Made by a program: the position numbers and the translations under genes
Notes under the pieces: model-generated
What the model was told of the DNA's origin: nothing
Databases searched by the model: none
What the model saw: only the letters and a program-made list of their open reading frames with translations
Assembly (NCBI GenBank): GCA_016932045.1
Contig: JAFGDO010000017.1
Location: 1 to 32,658 of the forward strand
Direction: 5' to 3'
Source of the DNA: Candidatus Dojkabacteria bacterium
Lineage (GTDB): Bacteria; Patescibacteriota; Dojkabacteria; JAHIVN01
Length of the DNA stretch: 32,658 bases
In this document: one piece after another, positions 1 to 8,769 of the stretch
Layout of the letters: the number at the start of each line of letters is the position of its first letter
Position numbering within the stretch: position 1 is the stretch's first letter

Positions 1-31
1 ATTCTTAATTCTTAATTCTTAATTCTTAATC
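1..31. repeat. 7-nt tandem repeat ATTCTTA x4
   Basis: Four exact tandem copies of ATTCTTA followed by ATC open the window, just downstream of the first minus-strand gene. A looser echo (TTAATTATTAATTCTTC) appears inside the 3' end of that gene. It is simple-sequence DNA of the kind produced by replication slippage. No function is visible, and its left end may lie outside the window. Confidence 0.85.
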
Positions 32-44
32 TTTCATCTCTAAT

Positions 45-1001
45 CTACCTCTCCCACAGCCATGGGTAGACCTCTCGAGCCTTAATTATTAATTCTTCTC
101 TTCTTAATACTCCAGCTTCAGTGATATACCCGGTTACATATTTTGAATCCACCTGTTCAAATGCAGGATTAATAATTTTCAGTCCCTTTGGAGCTTTATC
201 CCAAACCTCCGAAGACTCACGTTCCTCGATCCCCACCTTTTTAGGGTGGCTTTCTAAGCCTAATTTCAGTAGTGTTGTAGCAACGTAGAATTCATCAACC
301 CCTTCGTGAGCTGCTAATGCAATTGCAAAAGTTCCAACCTTATTGATAAATGAACCGTCTTTGAGAAGTTCATCACACCCAACAATAACTGCTCCAACAG
401 GTAAATACTTATCCTCTGTGATGAATGAAGCACACGCAGAGTCGACAATTTGAGTAACATCAAGTCCAGCCTCAAACAGCTCTTTTGCCGTCTTTCTTCC
501 CTGATACAAAGGTCTTGTTTCAGTAGCAACTACCTTCAAACTTTTGCCCTCAATAGTTTTTAGTTGGGCTACATTCTTAATAATAGTTATAGCACTGCTT
601 GAATGGCAATGAGTCAGTATAACATCCTCCTTTGCCAAAGCTTCTGTTCCAAACTTGATCATATCAACCTTTGCTTCGGCAAGCATACTCTCATAAGCTG
701 AGCATGCCGTCTCTACTTTACCCCTTAATTCATCTAGTTCCGAAGCTTTTATACTACTGGAAGCTTGTAAAACATATTTTACAGCATTCCTTGCTAAGGG
801 CTCATTATCTCTTGCCAGACTTAACATATCTCCAATCTCTTTTAACTCTTTCTTATATCCTGCCACCTTTCCGACATACCATTCAGAATAGAGTTTTATT
901 CCTTCAAGCGTGGCAAACGCTACATTGGTGGCACCCTGAATGCGAATTGACTTTATATCCTTTACAATTCCTTTTATTTTAGACAAGGCTTTTGCACCCA
1001 T
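45..1001 (-). CDS. Ribose-1,5-bisphosphate isomerase (eIF-2B alpha/beta/delta-like family)
   Basis: This 318-residue protein belongs to the eIF2B/MtnA-like isomerase superfamily and matches archaeal R15P isomerase best. R15P isomerase converts ribose-1,5-bisphosphate to ribulose-1,5-bisphosphate between AMP phosphorylase and form III RuBisCO. Visible landmarks are THCHSSS with the expected catalytic Cys at 132, ATETRPLYQGRKTAKEL (159-175), IVDSA (185-189), the VGCD segment with the expected catalytic Asp210, the INKVGT block and a C-terminal INPAFEQVDSKYVTGYITEAG region. Its length matches the archaeal enzymes. It starts at ATG with no Shine-Dalgarno site and lies 45 nt downstream of the beta-CASP gene on the same strand. 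Neither RuBisCO nor AMP phosphorylase is in the window. A generic eIF2B-like regulator is the main alternative, but the Cys/Asp pair argues for the enzyme. Confidence 0.85.
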   Translation of the reverse strand: MGAKALSKIKGIVKDIKSIRIQGATNVAFATLEGIKLYSEWYVGKVAGYKKELKEIGDMLSLARDNEPLARNAVKYVLQASSSIKASELDELRGKVETACSAYESMLAEAKVDMIKFGTEALAKEDVILTHCHSSSAITIIKNVAQLKTIEGKSLKVVATETRPLYQGRKTAKELFEAGLDVTQIVDSACASFITEDKYLPVGAVIVGCDELLKDGSFINKVGTFAIALAAHEGVDEFYVATTLLKLGLESHPKKVGIEERESSEVWDKAPKGLKIINPAFEQVDSKYVTGYITEAGVLRREELIIKAREVYPWLWER

Positions 1002-1046
1002 GTATAACTGATAATAAATACAAATATCTTTGACAATAATAGTTTA

Positions 1047-2450
1047 CTACACTTCATACTCCTCTTTCCACTCGGGTATGATAGCAGAATAGCCATCTTT
1101 CTCCAACGATTCCTTTAGATTTCTTGACGTTTCTTCTTCTCCATGTACTAGAAATACTTGCTTAACATCTTTCTTATCCGTATGGCTTAGCCAATTTAGT
1201 AAACCTTCATGATCAGCATGAGCCGAAAACCCATACAGCTTTACTATTTCCGCCTTAACCCTAACCTTTTTGTCCTCTATCAACACTTCCTTTTTGCCAT
1301 CAATGATTTCCCGTCCTAGAGTTCCAGGCGCCTGAAAACCCACAAATACTATAGAGGATCTTCTATCATCAAGATTATCTCTCAAATGATATACTATTCT
1401 ACCTCCAGCGCACATTCCATGGCCTGCAACGATTATTGACCCCCTCCTTTTCCTTATACGCTTCGAAGCTTTACTATCCTCAGCGAAAACAAAGTTCGGA
1501 GAGTAAAAGATGGACTCGCCACTCTTATACTTCCGGACAACTTTTGGATTTAGATATTTAAAATATTTTTTATAAACTCCTGTAATATTTATAGCTAGAG
1601 GACTATCTAAGAATACCCTTACATCTCGAGAAATATTCCCTTTCTCTGTTAGGGATTTCAATAAGAAAAGTATCTCTTGGGATCTCTGGTAGGTAAAACT
1701 GGGAATTATAATATTTCCGCCCCTTGAGAGTGTTTTATTTATAACCTTTAGGAATTTCTCCTCTGTTAATGTCCTATCCTCATGGAACCTTCCTCCGTAT
1801 AAAGATTCCATTACAATATATTCAGCCTTCCTAGGAAAATTTAAAACGCTATCAAGTCTTGACCTTGGATTTCCTAAATCTCCTGAAAATATAAATCTTT
1901 TACCTTCAACGACTAAAAGCACACTTGCTGCACCAAGTGCATGACCTGCACGCAAGAATTTAGCCTGAATACCATTGTTTTCAAATTCTTCCCCAAATTT
2001 TTCTGTAGTACAAAGTTCTAAGAGCCCAAGAACATCTGTTGTATCATAAATAGGCCATTTTATGCTACTCTCCGCTAAATCACCATCCAAAAGAGTCCAT
2101 CCTTTATACTTCTTCCCCTCCCGACTCTCTCTGAACCTCAATTCTTGAACCTTTGCTGAATCTAAAAGCATAAACTCAATAATTGCCCTGGTCGGTGGTG
2201 TCATATATACTTTTCCCCTAAACCCTTCCTTATATAATTTAGGTAAAAGTCCGCAGTGATCCAGGTGTGAGTGGGTTAAGAAAACACAATTAATCTCTCT
2301 TGGATTAAATGCAAATTCCTCATAATTTAAATGCTCCACCTCTACTCCTTGAAACATTCCGCAGTCCACCAAGATCTGCATAGAATCAGTCTTTACTAAA
2401 AAACACGACCCCGTAACCTCTTGCGTTGCCCCTAAAAATTGTATCTTCAT
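1047..2450 (-). CDS. Metallo-beta-lactamase/beta-CASP RNA nuclease
   Basis: This 467-residue beta-CASP family protein is of the CPSF73/TTHA0252 type and is expected to act on RNA in the cytoplasm. The zinc-binding motif LTHSHLDHCG gives H60, H62, D64 and H65, and FSGDLGNPRS supplies the metal-bridging Asp. The beta-CASP block includes SFTYQRSQE and the AGHGMCAGGRIVYHL segment. The C-terminal RNA-specificity (RMMBL) part has GFSAHADHEGLL and the final LVHGEEE histidine. Length is normal for bacterial members; it lacks the extra C-terminal domain of RNase J. A TATAAT lies only 5 nt upstream of the ATG and no SD is seen, so the mRNA may be nearly leaderless. It sits between the CCA transferase and the R15P isomerase on one strand. 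Confidence 0.9.
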   Translation of the reverse strand: MKIQFLGATQEVTGSCFLVKTDSMQILVDCGMFQGVEVEHLNYEEFAFNPREINCVFLTHSHLDHCGLLPKLYKEGFRGKVYMTPPTRAIIEFMLLDSAKVQELRFRESREGKKYKGWTLLDGDLAESSIKWPIYDTTDVLGLLELCTTEKFGEEFENNGIQAKFLRAGHALGAASVLLVVEGKRFIFSGDLGNPRSRLDSVLNFPRKAEYIVMESLYGGRFHEDRTLTEEKFLKVINKTLSRGGNIIIPSFTYQRSQEILFLLKSLTEKGNISRDVRVFLDSPLAINITGVYKKYFKYLNPKVVRKYKSGESIFYSPNFVFAEDSKASKRIRKRRGSIIVAGHGMCAGGRIVYHLRDNLDDRRSSIVFVGFQAPGTLGREIIDGKKEVLIEDKKVRVKAEIVKLYGFSAHADHEGLLNWLSHTDKKDVKQVFLVHGEEETSRNLKESLEKDGYSAIIPEWKEEYEV

Positions 2451-2455
2451 GTACT

Positions 2456-2461
2456 ATTATA
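2456..2461 (-). promoter_or_regulatory. -10 box (TATAAT) 5 nt from the beta-CASP start
   Basis: The minus strand reads TATAATAGTACATG. A start site about 7 nt past this box would fall on or next to the ATG, which would give a leaderless mRNA. The -35 at 17-nt spacing (TCTTAA) is poor, so the promoter call rests on the -10 alone. Confidence 0.35.
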
Positions 2462-2485
2462 AAACGTAAAAAAGACAATTAAGAC

Positions 2486-2510
2486 GGCCGATTAAATCGA
2501 TTAATCGGCC
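2486..2510 (-). terminator. Perfect 10-bp stem-loop downstream of the CCA transferase gene
   Basis: GGCCGATTAA and TTAATCGGCC form a perfect inverted repeat around ATCGA. On the minus strand a run of six T follows 12 nt after the stem. The position after the CCA-transferase stop fits a terminator, but the T-run is further away than in a canonical intrinsic terminator. The sequence also belongs to the GATTAAT-rich low-complexity DNA seen in other gaps. Confidence 0.4.
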
Positions 2511-2531
2511 TAATCGAATAAATCACCTAAA

Positions 2532-3965
2532 TCATTTTAATCTTCCCAAATAATTCTCCTTTACAACACCTAACAACTTCTCCTTGTCATTCATAGTTGG
2601 ATCTTCAATCACTATTTCTAAAAGTTCATTTAATATCTTACCCATTTGGGGACCGGGATCAATCCCGGCTTTTTTTAGATCATCACCATCTATATCTAGA
2701 TCAGAGATTTTAAGCGCCATATCCTTCTCTCTTACTTCTGCTATTCTTTTCTGCAAAGCAACAATCTCTTGTTCGTCAAAACTTCCCCTTGGATTTGCAG
2801 TTGCGTCAGCTATCCTGAGTTTTATAAGTTCATCAACTGCTTCTTCACCACCAACATTCCTCACAAAACGTCTAATTGCAGAATCTCCCCACTTCCCTAT
2901 TTCACTCCTTTTACGAATGATCTTCTTACCCTTTAATAGGTCTTCTTCGTCATAGGGAAAATAGAACATATGCCATCTAACCAAATTTGCAGTATCTTTT
3001 ATATCCTTCTTTGAAAATCTAAGTCGTTTCATTATTTGTTCAGTCATCAGTGCTCCTTCAATGTCATGACCATAAAAATGAGCTCCTGCCTTCTTTCTCG
3101 GTTTCCCGATATCATGGAAAAGTGCAGCTAGCTTCACACTGTCTTCAGCTCTATCGACAGTCCTCAGTGAATGTTCAAAGACATCAAAATAGTGATATTC
3201 AGGCTGTTCAATACCAACACCTTCTAGGAGCTCAGGGATCCATATTTTAAGTATTCCCGTGTCTTTCAAAAGCTTTAGTCCTACCGAAGGCTTTGGAGAA
3301 TCATGGATAATTTTCAGGAATTCATCTCGAATCCTTTCTGCTGATAAATTGTCAATCATTGAGAGTACTGACTCTATCGCATTCTTTGTTCTTGAATCAA
3401 TATTAAAACCTAATACTGAAGCAAATCTGCATGCACGAAGCGCACGAAGAGCATCTTCTTTGAATCTTTCCTCAGGATCACCGACAGCCTGAATAATTTC
3501 TTTTTTTATATCCTCCTGCCCACTAAAAGGATCGAAAATGACTTCTTCTCTCTCATGCTGGAGAGCTACAAGATCCACTGCAATGGCATTGATCGTAAAA
3601 TCCCTACGAGATAAATCTCCCTCAATGCTCGTGATAAATTCAACCTTACTTGGCCACCTTCCGCTTAGGTATTCCTCGGCTCGGTAAGTTGTAACATCAA
3701 CCGAATGCGGTTCTCCCTCACTGTCCTTTACAAGAACAATGATAGACCCAAACTTTGCCCCTGTAGCAACTGCTTTTGTAAATATTTTTGAGATCACTTC
3801 AGGGTGTGCATCGGTAGCGATATCATAATCTTTCGGCTTTCGCCCCATAAGCATATCTCTCACCCCACCACCAACCAGATATGCTTCATATCCCTCTTTT
3901 TGTAGTATACGAGAGACATCAAAAATATACTGTGGAATTTTTGTTTTAATTTCAGAAACATCCAT
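2532..3965 (-). CDS. cca: CCA tRNA nucleotidyltransferase with HD domain
   Basis: This class II nucleotidyltransferase/poly(A) polymerase-type protein adds or repairs the 3' CCA end of tRNA. That activity is needed here because the tRNA genes in this window do not encode CCA. The N-terminal head has the GGGVRDMLMGRKPKDYDIATD signature, carrying the DxD catalytic pair. An RRDFTINAIA neck motif and a DALRALRACRFA segment follow. An HD phosphohydrolase domain has AALFHDIGKPRKK and a downstream RWHMFYF. The ORF track begins at a TTG (3977, MLLIMDVS). I prefer the ATG four codons in (3965) because it gives the usual short N-terminus. The product is about 477 residues. It is the first gene of a minus-strand run with the beta-CASP nuclease and the isomerase. 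Confidence 0.92.
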   Translation of the reverse strand: MDVSEIKTKIPQYIFDVSRILQKEGYEAYLVGGGVRDMLMGRKPKDYDIATDAHPEVISKIFTKAVATGAKFGSIIVLVKDSEGEPHSVDVTTYRAEEYLSGRWPSKVEFITSIEGDLSRRDFTINAIAVDLVALQHEREEVIFDPFSGQEDIKKEIIQAVGDPEERFKEDALRALRACRFASVLGFNIDSRTKNAIESVLSMIDNLSAERIRDEFLKIIHDSPKPSVGLKLLKDTGILKIWIPELLEGVGIEQPEYHYFDVFEHSLRTVDRAEDSVKLAALFHDIGKPRKKAGAHFYGHDIEGALMTEQIMKRLRFSKKDIKDTANLVRWHMFYFPYDEEDLLKGKKIIRKRSEIGKWGDSAIRRFVRNVGGEEAVDELIKLRIADATANPRGSFDEQEIVALQKRIAEVREKDMALKISDLDIDGDDLKKAGIDPGPQMGKILNELLEIVIEDPTMNDKEKLLGVVKENYLGRLK

Positions 3966-4166
3966 AATCAAAAGCAATTATTACAGAGGAAAGTGAGGAA
4001 TGCAACTTGTAAGCTAGTTGCCATCAACAGTTCGCCACTCGTTTATTCTTAGATACTTTACTATTTGGCTATCTATCCAATCCTCCAGTTTTATATAAAT
4101 ATCTCAAACACATGGGAGTTAAAATATAAAAGCCTATCAATGTTCTTTACTTAGTTTGAATAAATT

Positions 4167-4796
4167 CTAAAAATTAGTTCTGCCTTCAAATGACTTCTTT
4201 AAGGTTGTTTTATCTGCATATTCCAAATCTGCTCCACTAGGCAATCCCCTGGCTAACCTGGTAATTTTCAAATCTCTTTTTCCAACTTTTAAGGCTTGAG
4301 AACTGAGATTCAAAATTTCCTGTTTGATATACATAGCAGTAGCTTCACCCTCAATATTCGGATTAGTTGCGATAATAATCTCTTTCACCTTGCCACCTTC
4401 TAATCTGTTTATAAGCTGAGCAATTGTTAAATCTTCGGGACCAATACCATTTACTGGAGATATGACCCCCCCAAGCACATGGTACTTTCCCTTAAAATCA
4501 GTCCCATTTTCAAATGCAAGAACATCAAGAGGATCTTCCACTACACAAATTATTGACTCATCTCTTTCTTGGCTATCACATATCTCACACGGTGTTGAAG
4601 AGGCAATATTAAAACACATTTTACAGTAAACTATCTCCTCCTTCAGATTTGCAATGACCTCGCCTAATTCTTTTGTATATCCTTTGGGACTCGTGAGCAA
4701 AAACATGGCAACTCTTGCAGCAGATTTAGGTCCAAGTCCGGGGATCCTCTGTAACAACTGCATCAACTTTTGAACGTTTGAAGGAAGAATATTCAT
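4167..4796 (-). CDS. recR: Recombination mediator RecR
   Basis: RecR (209 residues, standard length about 200) works with RecO and RecF to load RecA at gapped DNA. The N-terminal helix-hairpin-helix is IPGLGPKSAARVA (18-30). The zinc module has C58, C61, C70 and C73. The Toprim domain begins at IICVVEDPLDVLAFE and continues through ATNPNIEGEATAMYI. The C-terminal LARGLPSGADLEYADKTTL block is typical of the family. It is the last gene of a dnaX-ybaB-recR set, an order conserved in many bacteria, though the gap from ybaB is 126 nt here. There is no SD, and a TATACT directly abuts the ATG. Confidence 0.95.
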   Translation of the reverse strand: MNILPSNVQKLMQLLQRIPGLGPKSAARVAMFLLTSPKGYTKELGEVIANLKEEIVYCKMCFNIASSTPCEICDSQERDESIICVVEDPLDVLAFENGTDFKGKYHVLGGVISPVNGIGPEDLTIAQLINRLEGGKVKEIIIATNPNIEGEATAMYIKQEILNLSSQALKVGKRDLKITRLARGLPSGADLEYADKTTLKKSFEGRTNF

Positions 4797-4922
4797 AGTA
4801 TAAACAGTACTTTTGGATCGCTACTTAACCATCCGGCCATCCAACTAAATCTAGGAAATTGAACTCTTCAATATAATTTTAAATCTCTACTCGACTAAAT
4901 ACCAGATATCAATAACAAGCCA

Positions 4923-5228
4923 CTACACTCCTAGCATTCCTCTCATCTTATCCATATCCATGTCCTTCATCATTTCCCTTTGAAGTTTCTTATTCGCCAC
5001 CTTTAATGCCTGCTTAATGTCCTTAATTAGAGATAGTTTGTTATCACTTGATAACAAACTATCCTCTATATCCATGTCTACTAACTCATTTGTTCCATTG
5101 ATGCGTACAACTACATCACCATCTTTTGACTCCCCCTCAATGATAAGGGCCTTCATCTTTTTTTGCATAGCCCTTGCCTCTTTTTGTAGTTTATATATAT
5201 CCTTTACCTTCCCTAAATTAAATGCCAT
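4923..5228 (-). CDS. YbaB/EbfC family nucleoid-associated protein
   Basis: This 101-residue protein matches the YbaB/EbfC family in size and shape: an N-terminal helix rich in K, Q and M (LQKEARAMQKKMKAL), a central beta section (GDVVVRINGTNELVDMDIED) and a C-terminal helix (DIKQALKVANKKLQREMMKDM). Family members are small dimeric DNA-binding proteins. Its place between dnaX and recR is the classic neighbourhood. No Shine-Dalgarno site precedes the ATG. Confidence 0.92.
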   Translation of the reverse strand: MAFNLGKVKDIYKLQKEARAMQKKMKALIIEGESKDGDVVVRINGTNELVDMDIEDSLLSSDNKLSLIKDIKQALKVANKKLQREMMKDMDMDKMRGMLGV

Positions 5229-5446
5229 TTTTTGCTAAATAATAACTTAAATATAATCTTCTGAAATGTAATTAAAACAATTATTTTATGAAATTACAAG
5301 GAGAGACATGTTTATATTTTTTGATTATTGGATATCTGGAAAGTTTGACACCTTGGCTGTTGTAAGTCATCTCACCTTAATTTGAAACAAACATCAAAGT
5401 TCGTGCGTAATATACTATCTGGGAAAAAAATCAGCTTAAAAATTTC

Positions 5447-6955
5447 CTACTCGATCATATCACCAAGCACCTCAACAACAATATTACTGTTCTCATACGA
5501 AGTTTCATCATCAATTCCTTCTATAAATTCTTCTTTTACTTCACAAAGGCAGGAAAGACCCTGACCAAAAATCTCCTTTGAGATTTGTGAAAAAATTTCC
5601 TGGGATGCTGAACTTTCGATTCTCTGCTTATGAAATTTAAATGGTACATTTAGCAACACGCATTCTCCTTTTACATCTACTGGCTGGGCTTTCTTGTAAA
5701 ATGCAAATAGGTGGTGATTATACGGTCTCACCTTTTCAACAATTTCATCCCAGCTAGCCCTTACATTTCCGATCTTTACTCTTGCTTCTTTTTTCTCCTT
5801 GATAGAAGACCTTATCTTATTCGGAAGCCGACTAATAGCACGTGTCACAATCCTCGGGATATTCTTTTGCACCTCCTGGCTTCTTGGATTATCATGAGCA
5901 GTATAAACCGAACCTTCTTCATTTGAGGTTATCTTTACAATTGCTACTTCAATAGGAAGCCTTTGTACTTGTGTATACTTCAGTTTACTCTCCGCCTCAG
6001 ATAATTCAGTAATTATCCTTAATAGGTCCTTTAAAGAAAAATCCCCCTCGGCCTTAGACACCTTCTGGATCAAAAGCAGCCGTGAATATTCTAATGTCTG
6101 CCTTAGAAACTGAAAAAGATTTACACCAGAAGAAACAATTTTATCAAAGATTTTTAGGCATGAATGCACATCCTTCTTAAGCAATTTTTGAACAAACTTT
6201 TTAACTTCAGTATCCTCCGCAAGCCCCAATATTTCTTTTACATCTTCCAGATCAATTCTCCTGTCCTTCAAAACCCCCATTCCGCCAAGCACTTTTTCAA
6301 GTATACTCTCAGCATCCCTGAAACTGCCTCCCGCATTTTTGTTAATCACAAGTAGTGCTTCATTCGTAATCTTCACCTTTTCCTGCTTGCAAATATATTC
6401 TAATCTTTTGGAAAGTGTTTCCTCGTCGACGAGATTAAAATTGAACCTCTGACAACGGGAAAGAATTGTCGTGGGCACCTTATCAGGCTCGGTTGTTGCA
6501 AGTATAAATATTATATGTGCCGGAGGTTCTTCTAAAGTTTTCAGAAGGGCGTTGAAGGCATCTTTAGTTAACATATGCACTTCGTCAATAATGTACACCT
6601 TATACTTACCTTCACTTGGTGAAAAATTTACCCTCTCCCTCAGTCGCCGGATCTCATCTATCCCACGGTTTGAGGCAGCATCAATCTCAATTAGATCTAA
6701 GAATCTTCCCTGTTCTATAGATTTACAGGAAACACACCTTTTACAAGGATTCCCTTTAGAAACTCTTTTGCAATTGACAGCCTTTGAGAGAACCCGAGCA
6801 ACACTGGTCTTTCCAGTACCGCGAGGTCCCGCAAACATATAAGCATGTCCAACTTTATCGTCCTCTACTTGCTTACTCAACACCTTAACTATTGGGACTT
6901 GCCCAAAAATTTGCTTAAAATCTTGTGGTCGGTACTTACGATAGAGAGTCTGCAT
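5447..6955 (-). CDS. dnaX: DNA polymerase III subunit gamma/tau
   Basis: This is the clamp-loader ATPase of the replisome, 502 residues. Walker A is GPRGTGKT (43-50). The zinc module is C62, C71, C74 and C77. Walker B is VYIIDE followed by VHML, and the sensor/arginine-finger motif SRC is at 166-168, followed by QRFNF. Domain III (about 230-340) and a short diverged C-terminus follow; the C-terminus is much smaller than the tau-specific region of E. coli. It is first in the dnaX-ybaB-recR order and has a good promoter about 28 nt upstream of its ATG. There is no Shine-Dalgarno site in the short leader. Confidence 0.95.
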   Translation of the reverse strand: MQTLYRKYRPQDFKQIFGQVPIVKVLSKQVEDDKVGHAYMFAGPRGTGKTSVARVLSKAVNCKRVSKGNPCKRCVSCKSIEQGRFLDLIEIDAASNRGIDEIRRLRERVNFSPSEGKYKVYIIDEVHMLTKDAFNALLKTLEEPPAHIIFILATTEPDKVPTTILSRCQRFNFNLVDEETLSKRLEYICKQEKVKITNEALLVINKNAGGSFRDAESILEKVLGGMGVLKDRRIDLEDVKEILGLAEDTEVKKFVQKLLKKDVHSCLKIFDKIVSSGVNLFQFLRQTLEYSRLLLIQKVSKAEGDFSLKDLLRIITELSEAESKLKYTQVQRLPIEVAIVKITSNEEGSVYTAHDNPRSQEVQKNIPRIVTRAISRLPNKIRSSIKEKKEARVKIGNVRASWDEIVEKVRPYNHHLFAFYKKAQPVDVKGECVLLNVPFKFHKQRIESSASQEIFSQISKEIFGQGLSCLCEVKEEFIEGIDDETSYENSNIVVEVLGDMIE

Positions 6956-6982
6956 AGTTGTTTATACAAGTGAAAGTGATTC

Positions 6983-7011
6983 ATTATAGACAACCTTTTT
7001 TTAAACTGCAA
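6983..7011 (-). promoter_or_regulatory. Sigma70-type promoter of dnaX
   Basis: On the minus strand TTGCAG is followed after exactly 17 nt by TATAAT. The -10 box ends 27 nt before the dnaX ATG, which gives a predicted leader of about 20 nt without an SD. This is one of the clearest promoter matches in the window. Confidence 0.65.
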
Positions 7012-7258
7012 ATACTTTCCACTTAGACCCCATAGTACGCTCAACATTAACGAATATATTTCACATTCTCTTGATTACACTCCAAGAAGGACCCCTTAAC
7101 CCCCTACAGACTAACGAGCAATAGGCAAATAATGCTTAAAGAATTAGAACAGATGCGCTAGGATTTCGTTATTTAAATATTACATAAATTTATCTGCGAC
7201 AGACGGTCCTATAGACTCAATTGGAGTAGCATGTGGAGATATAAAAAAAGATAGTATT
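7012..7258. other. Intergenic gap between dnaX promoter and rpsU 3' end
   Basis: This is the rest of the roughly 300-nt gap between dnaX and rpsU. I found no ORF with coding character, no tRNA and no convincing intrinsic terminator. A minus-strand run of T follows the rpsU stop but has no clear stem. The sequence is AT-rich with short A/T runs. Confidence 0.5.
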
Positions 7259-7471
7259 TTATAAACCTTTATTTCTCATTTTTCTTTTAGCCGATCTACT
7301 TCTCTTCTTCCTCTTTTTCCATTCTCGTTTTCTTTCACTCCGCTTTTCAGCCAGCTTCGTGAAATACCTTTTGTCATTAACTGTATTAAAAACGTTCTCT
7401 CTAATTGCTTCAGCATGCAATCGCTTCAGGGCATTATCTATTGGTTCGTTTTTATGGACAATAATTGACAT
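7259..7471 (-). CDS. rpsU: 30S ribosomal protein bS21
   Basis: This 70-residue, very basic protein has the bS21 pattern: a short strand-forming start (MSIIVHKNEPIDNALKRLHAEA), then an aromatic-containing helix (RYFTKLAEKRSERKREWKKRKKRSRSAKRKMRNK). bS21 sits near the anti-Shine-Dalgarno end of 16S rRNA. The gene starts 12 nt after the rseP stop and is probably cotranscribed with it. No SD precedes it. Its presence matters for the shortage of SD sites elsewhere in the window. Confidence 0.92.
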   Translation of the reverse strand: MSIIVHKNEPIDNALKRLHAEAIRENVFNTVNDKRYFTKLAEKRSERKREWKKRKKRSRSAKRKMRNKGL

Positions 7472-7483
7472 ATAAAAATATTT

Positions 7484-8659
7484 CTAAAATAAATTTTTTA
7501 CAAAGTTTATTATTCTCGAAAAAACATCAAACTGGATTATGTCTTTTATGGTTATCAAAATAACAAACAAGGTTAGCACTACAAAGCCTATCCTTATCAT
7601 CCAATTCTGATACTTTTCAGGCAGTTTTTTCCCTGTTATCTTCTCTATGATTATAACTAGTAATGCTCCTCCGTCTAAAACAGGAAACGGCAAAATATTC
7701 ATAATTGCAATAGAAATATTTACCATCCCAAGTAGATTAAGCATTTCACCCAAATCACCAATCTTCACAATGTCTATGGTGGTATTTGCTAGTCCAACTA
7801 CACCTCCTACTCCTTCGGCTACAGGCTTTACAGTCTTTTCGGCAATTGAGATGCTTATAAGTTCCTGTAAAAGTTCAAGATTGTACCCCGTAAAGTTTAT
7901 ACTATGGAACAACCCCGAAAAAATCCTCGTTTTAGAATAGTTAAGGTTATAATAGGATGCCACGCCAGAATCAAACTTTACTCCAAGCAGGACCCCTTCC
8001 TCACTAGTTTCCCTTGGTGTCACCTTAACTTCTTGCCAATCTCCGCTTCCCCCGGTTTCAGTATCTATTGTCAATACCTTTATTATTATTTCCTCTCCTT
8101 TATGATCATATAAAGAACTTTGAAATTCCTCTGCACTCTTCACTTCTTCACCACCAATCTCCCAAATTATAGAATTAATGGGAAAATTGACTTCATATGC
8201 TGGTGTACCCTCAATCAAACCAGCTACAAACGGCTTATTATAAACCTCGACTTCGGTTCCAATAAATTTATAATCTGCATATCTAGGAAAAAGAATTTGA
8301 AAATTGTTTAAAATCAAAACAATGTAAAACGTAAAAATTGCCAAAAGAAAATTCATCACTACTCCTCCCACAATGACAACAGCCTTAGCCCAAACTGGCT
8401 TTGTTCCGAAACTACCCAGCTTCTTTGATTCTTCCTCTTCTCCCAACAGTTTGACATAACCACCATAGGGTATAAGGTTTATCCTATACTCTGTTGAGCC
8501 AAACTTTTTGGAAAATATCTTCTTCCCAAACCCAAGAGCAAACTCTTCAACCTTTACTCCGACAAGTTTAGCAGCAACAAAATGTCCGAGCTCGTGTATA
8601 AAGATCACAAGCCCAATAATCAAAATTAACCAAAGTGTTGCTTCTAGCAATATTAACAT
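7484..8659 (-). CDS. rseP: Site-2 intramembrane metalloprotease (RseP/M50 family)
   Basis: This 391-residue membrane zinc protease has HExxH in the first transmembrane helix (FIHELGHF; H22, E23, H26) and the second metal motif NILPFPVLDGG (321-331, with D329). Hydrophobic segments lie near 5-25, 95-118, 310-325 and 345-375. A PDZ-like region spans roughly 140-220 (GLIEGTPAYEVNFPINSIIWEIGGEEV). The family cleaves membrane-bound anti-sigma factors or remnant signal peptides. It follows frr as in many genomes, although the dxr, cdsA and uppS genes that normally intervene are missing. rpsU follows after 12 nt. Confidence 0.93.
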   Translation of the reverse strand: MLILLEATLWLILIIGLVIFIHELGHFVAAKLVGVKVEEFALGFGKKIFSKKFGSTEYRINLIPYGGYVKLLGEEEESKKLGSFGTKPVWAKAVVIVGGVVMNFLLAIFTFYIVLILNNFQILFPRYADYKFIGTEVEVYNKPFVAGLIEGTPAYEVNFPINSIIWEIGGEEVKSAEEFQSSLYDHKGEEIIIKVLTIDTETGGSGDWQEVKVTPRETSEEGVLLGVKFDSGVASYYNLNYSKTRIFSGLFHSINFTGYNLELLQELISISIAEKTVKPVAEGVGGVVGLANTTIDIVKIGDLGEMLNLLGMVNISIAIMNILPFPVLDGGALLVIIIEKITGKKLPEKYQNWMIRIGFVVLTLFVILITIKDIIQFDVFSRIINFVKNLF

Positions 8660-8769
8660 CTGTTTAGCTTAGAGAACTATAACTTAACTAATATTCGAGA
8701 ATATCCTCTACTGTTTAAATTGCACCTTATTATTTCAAGTTGACTATAACATTTACTTCCTGAACCTTA

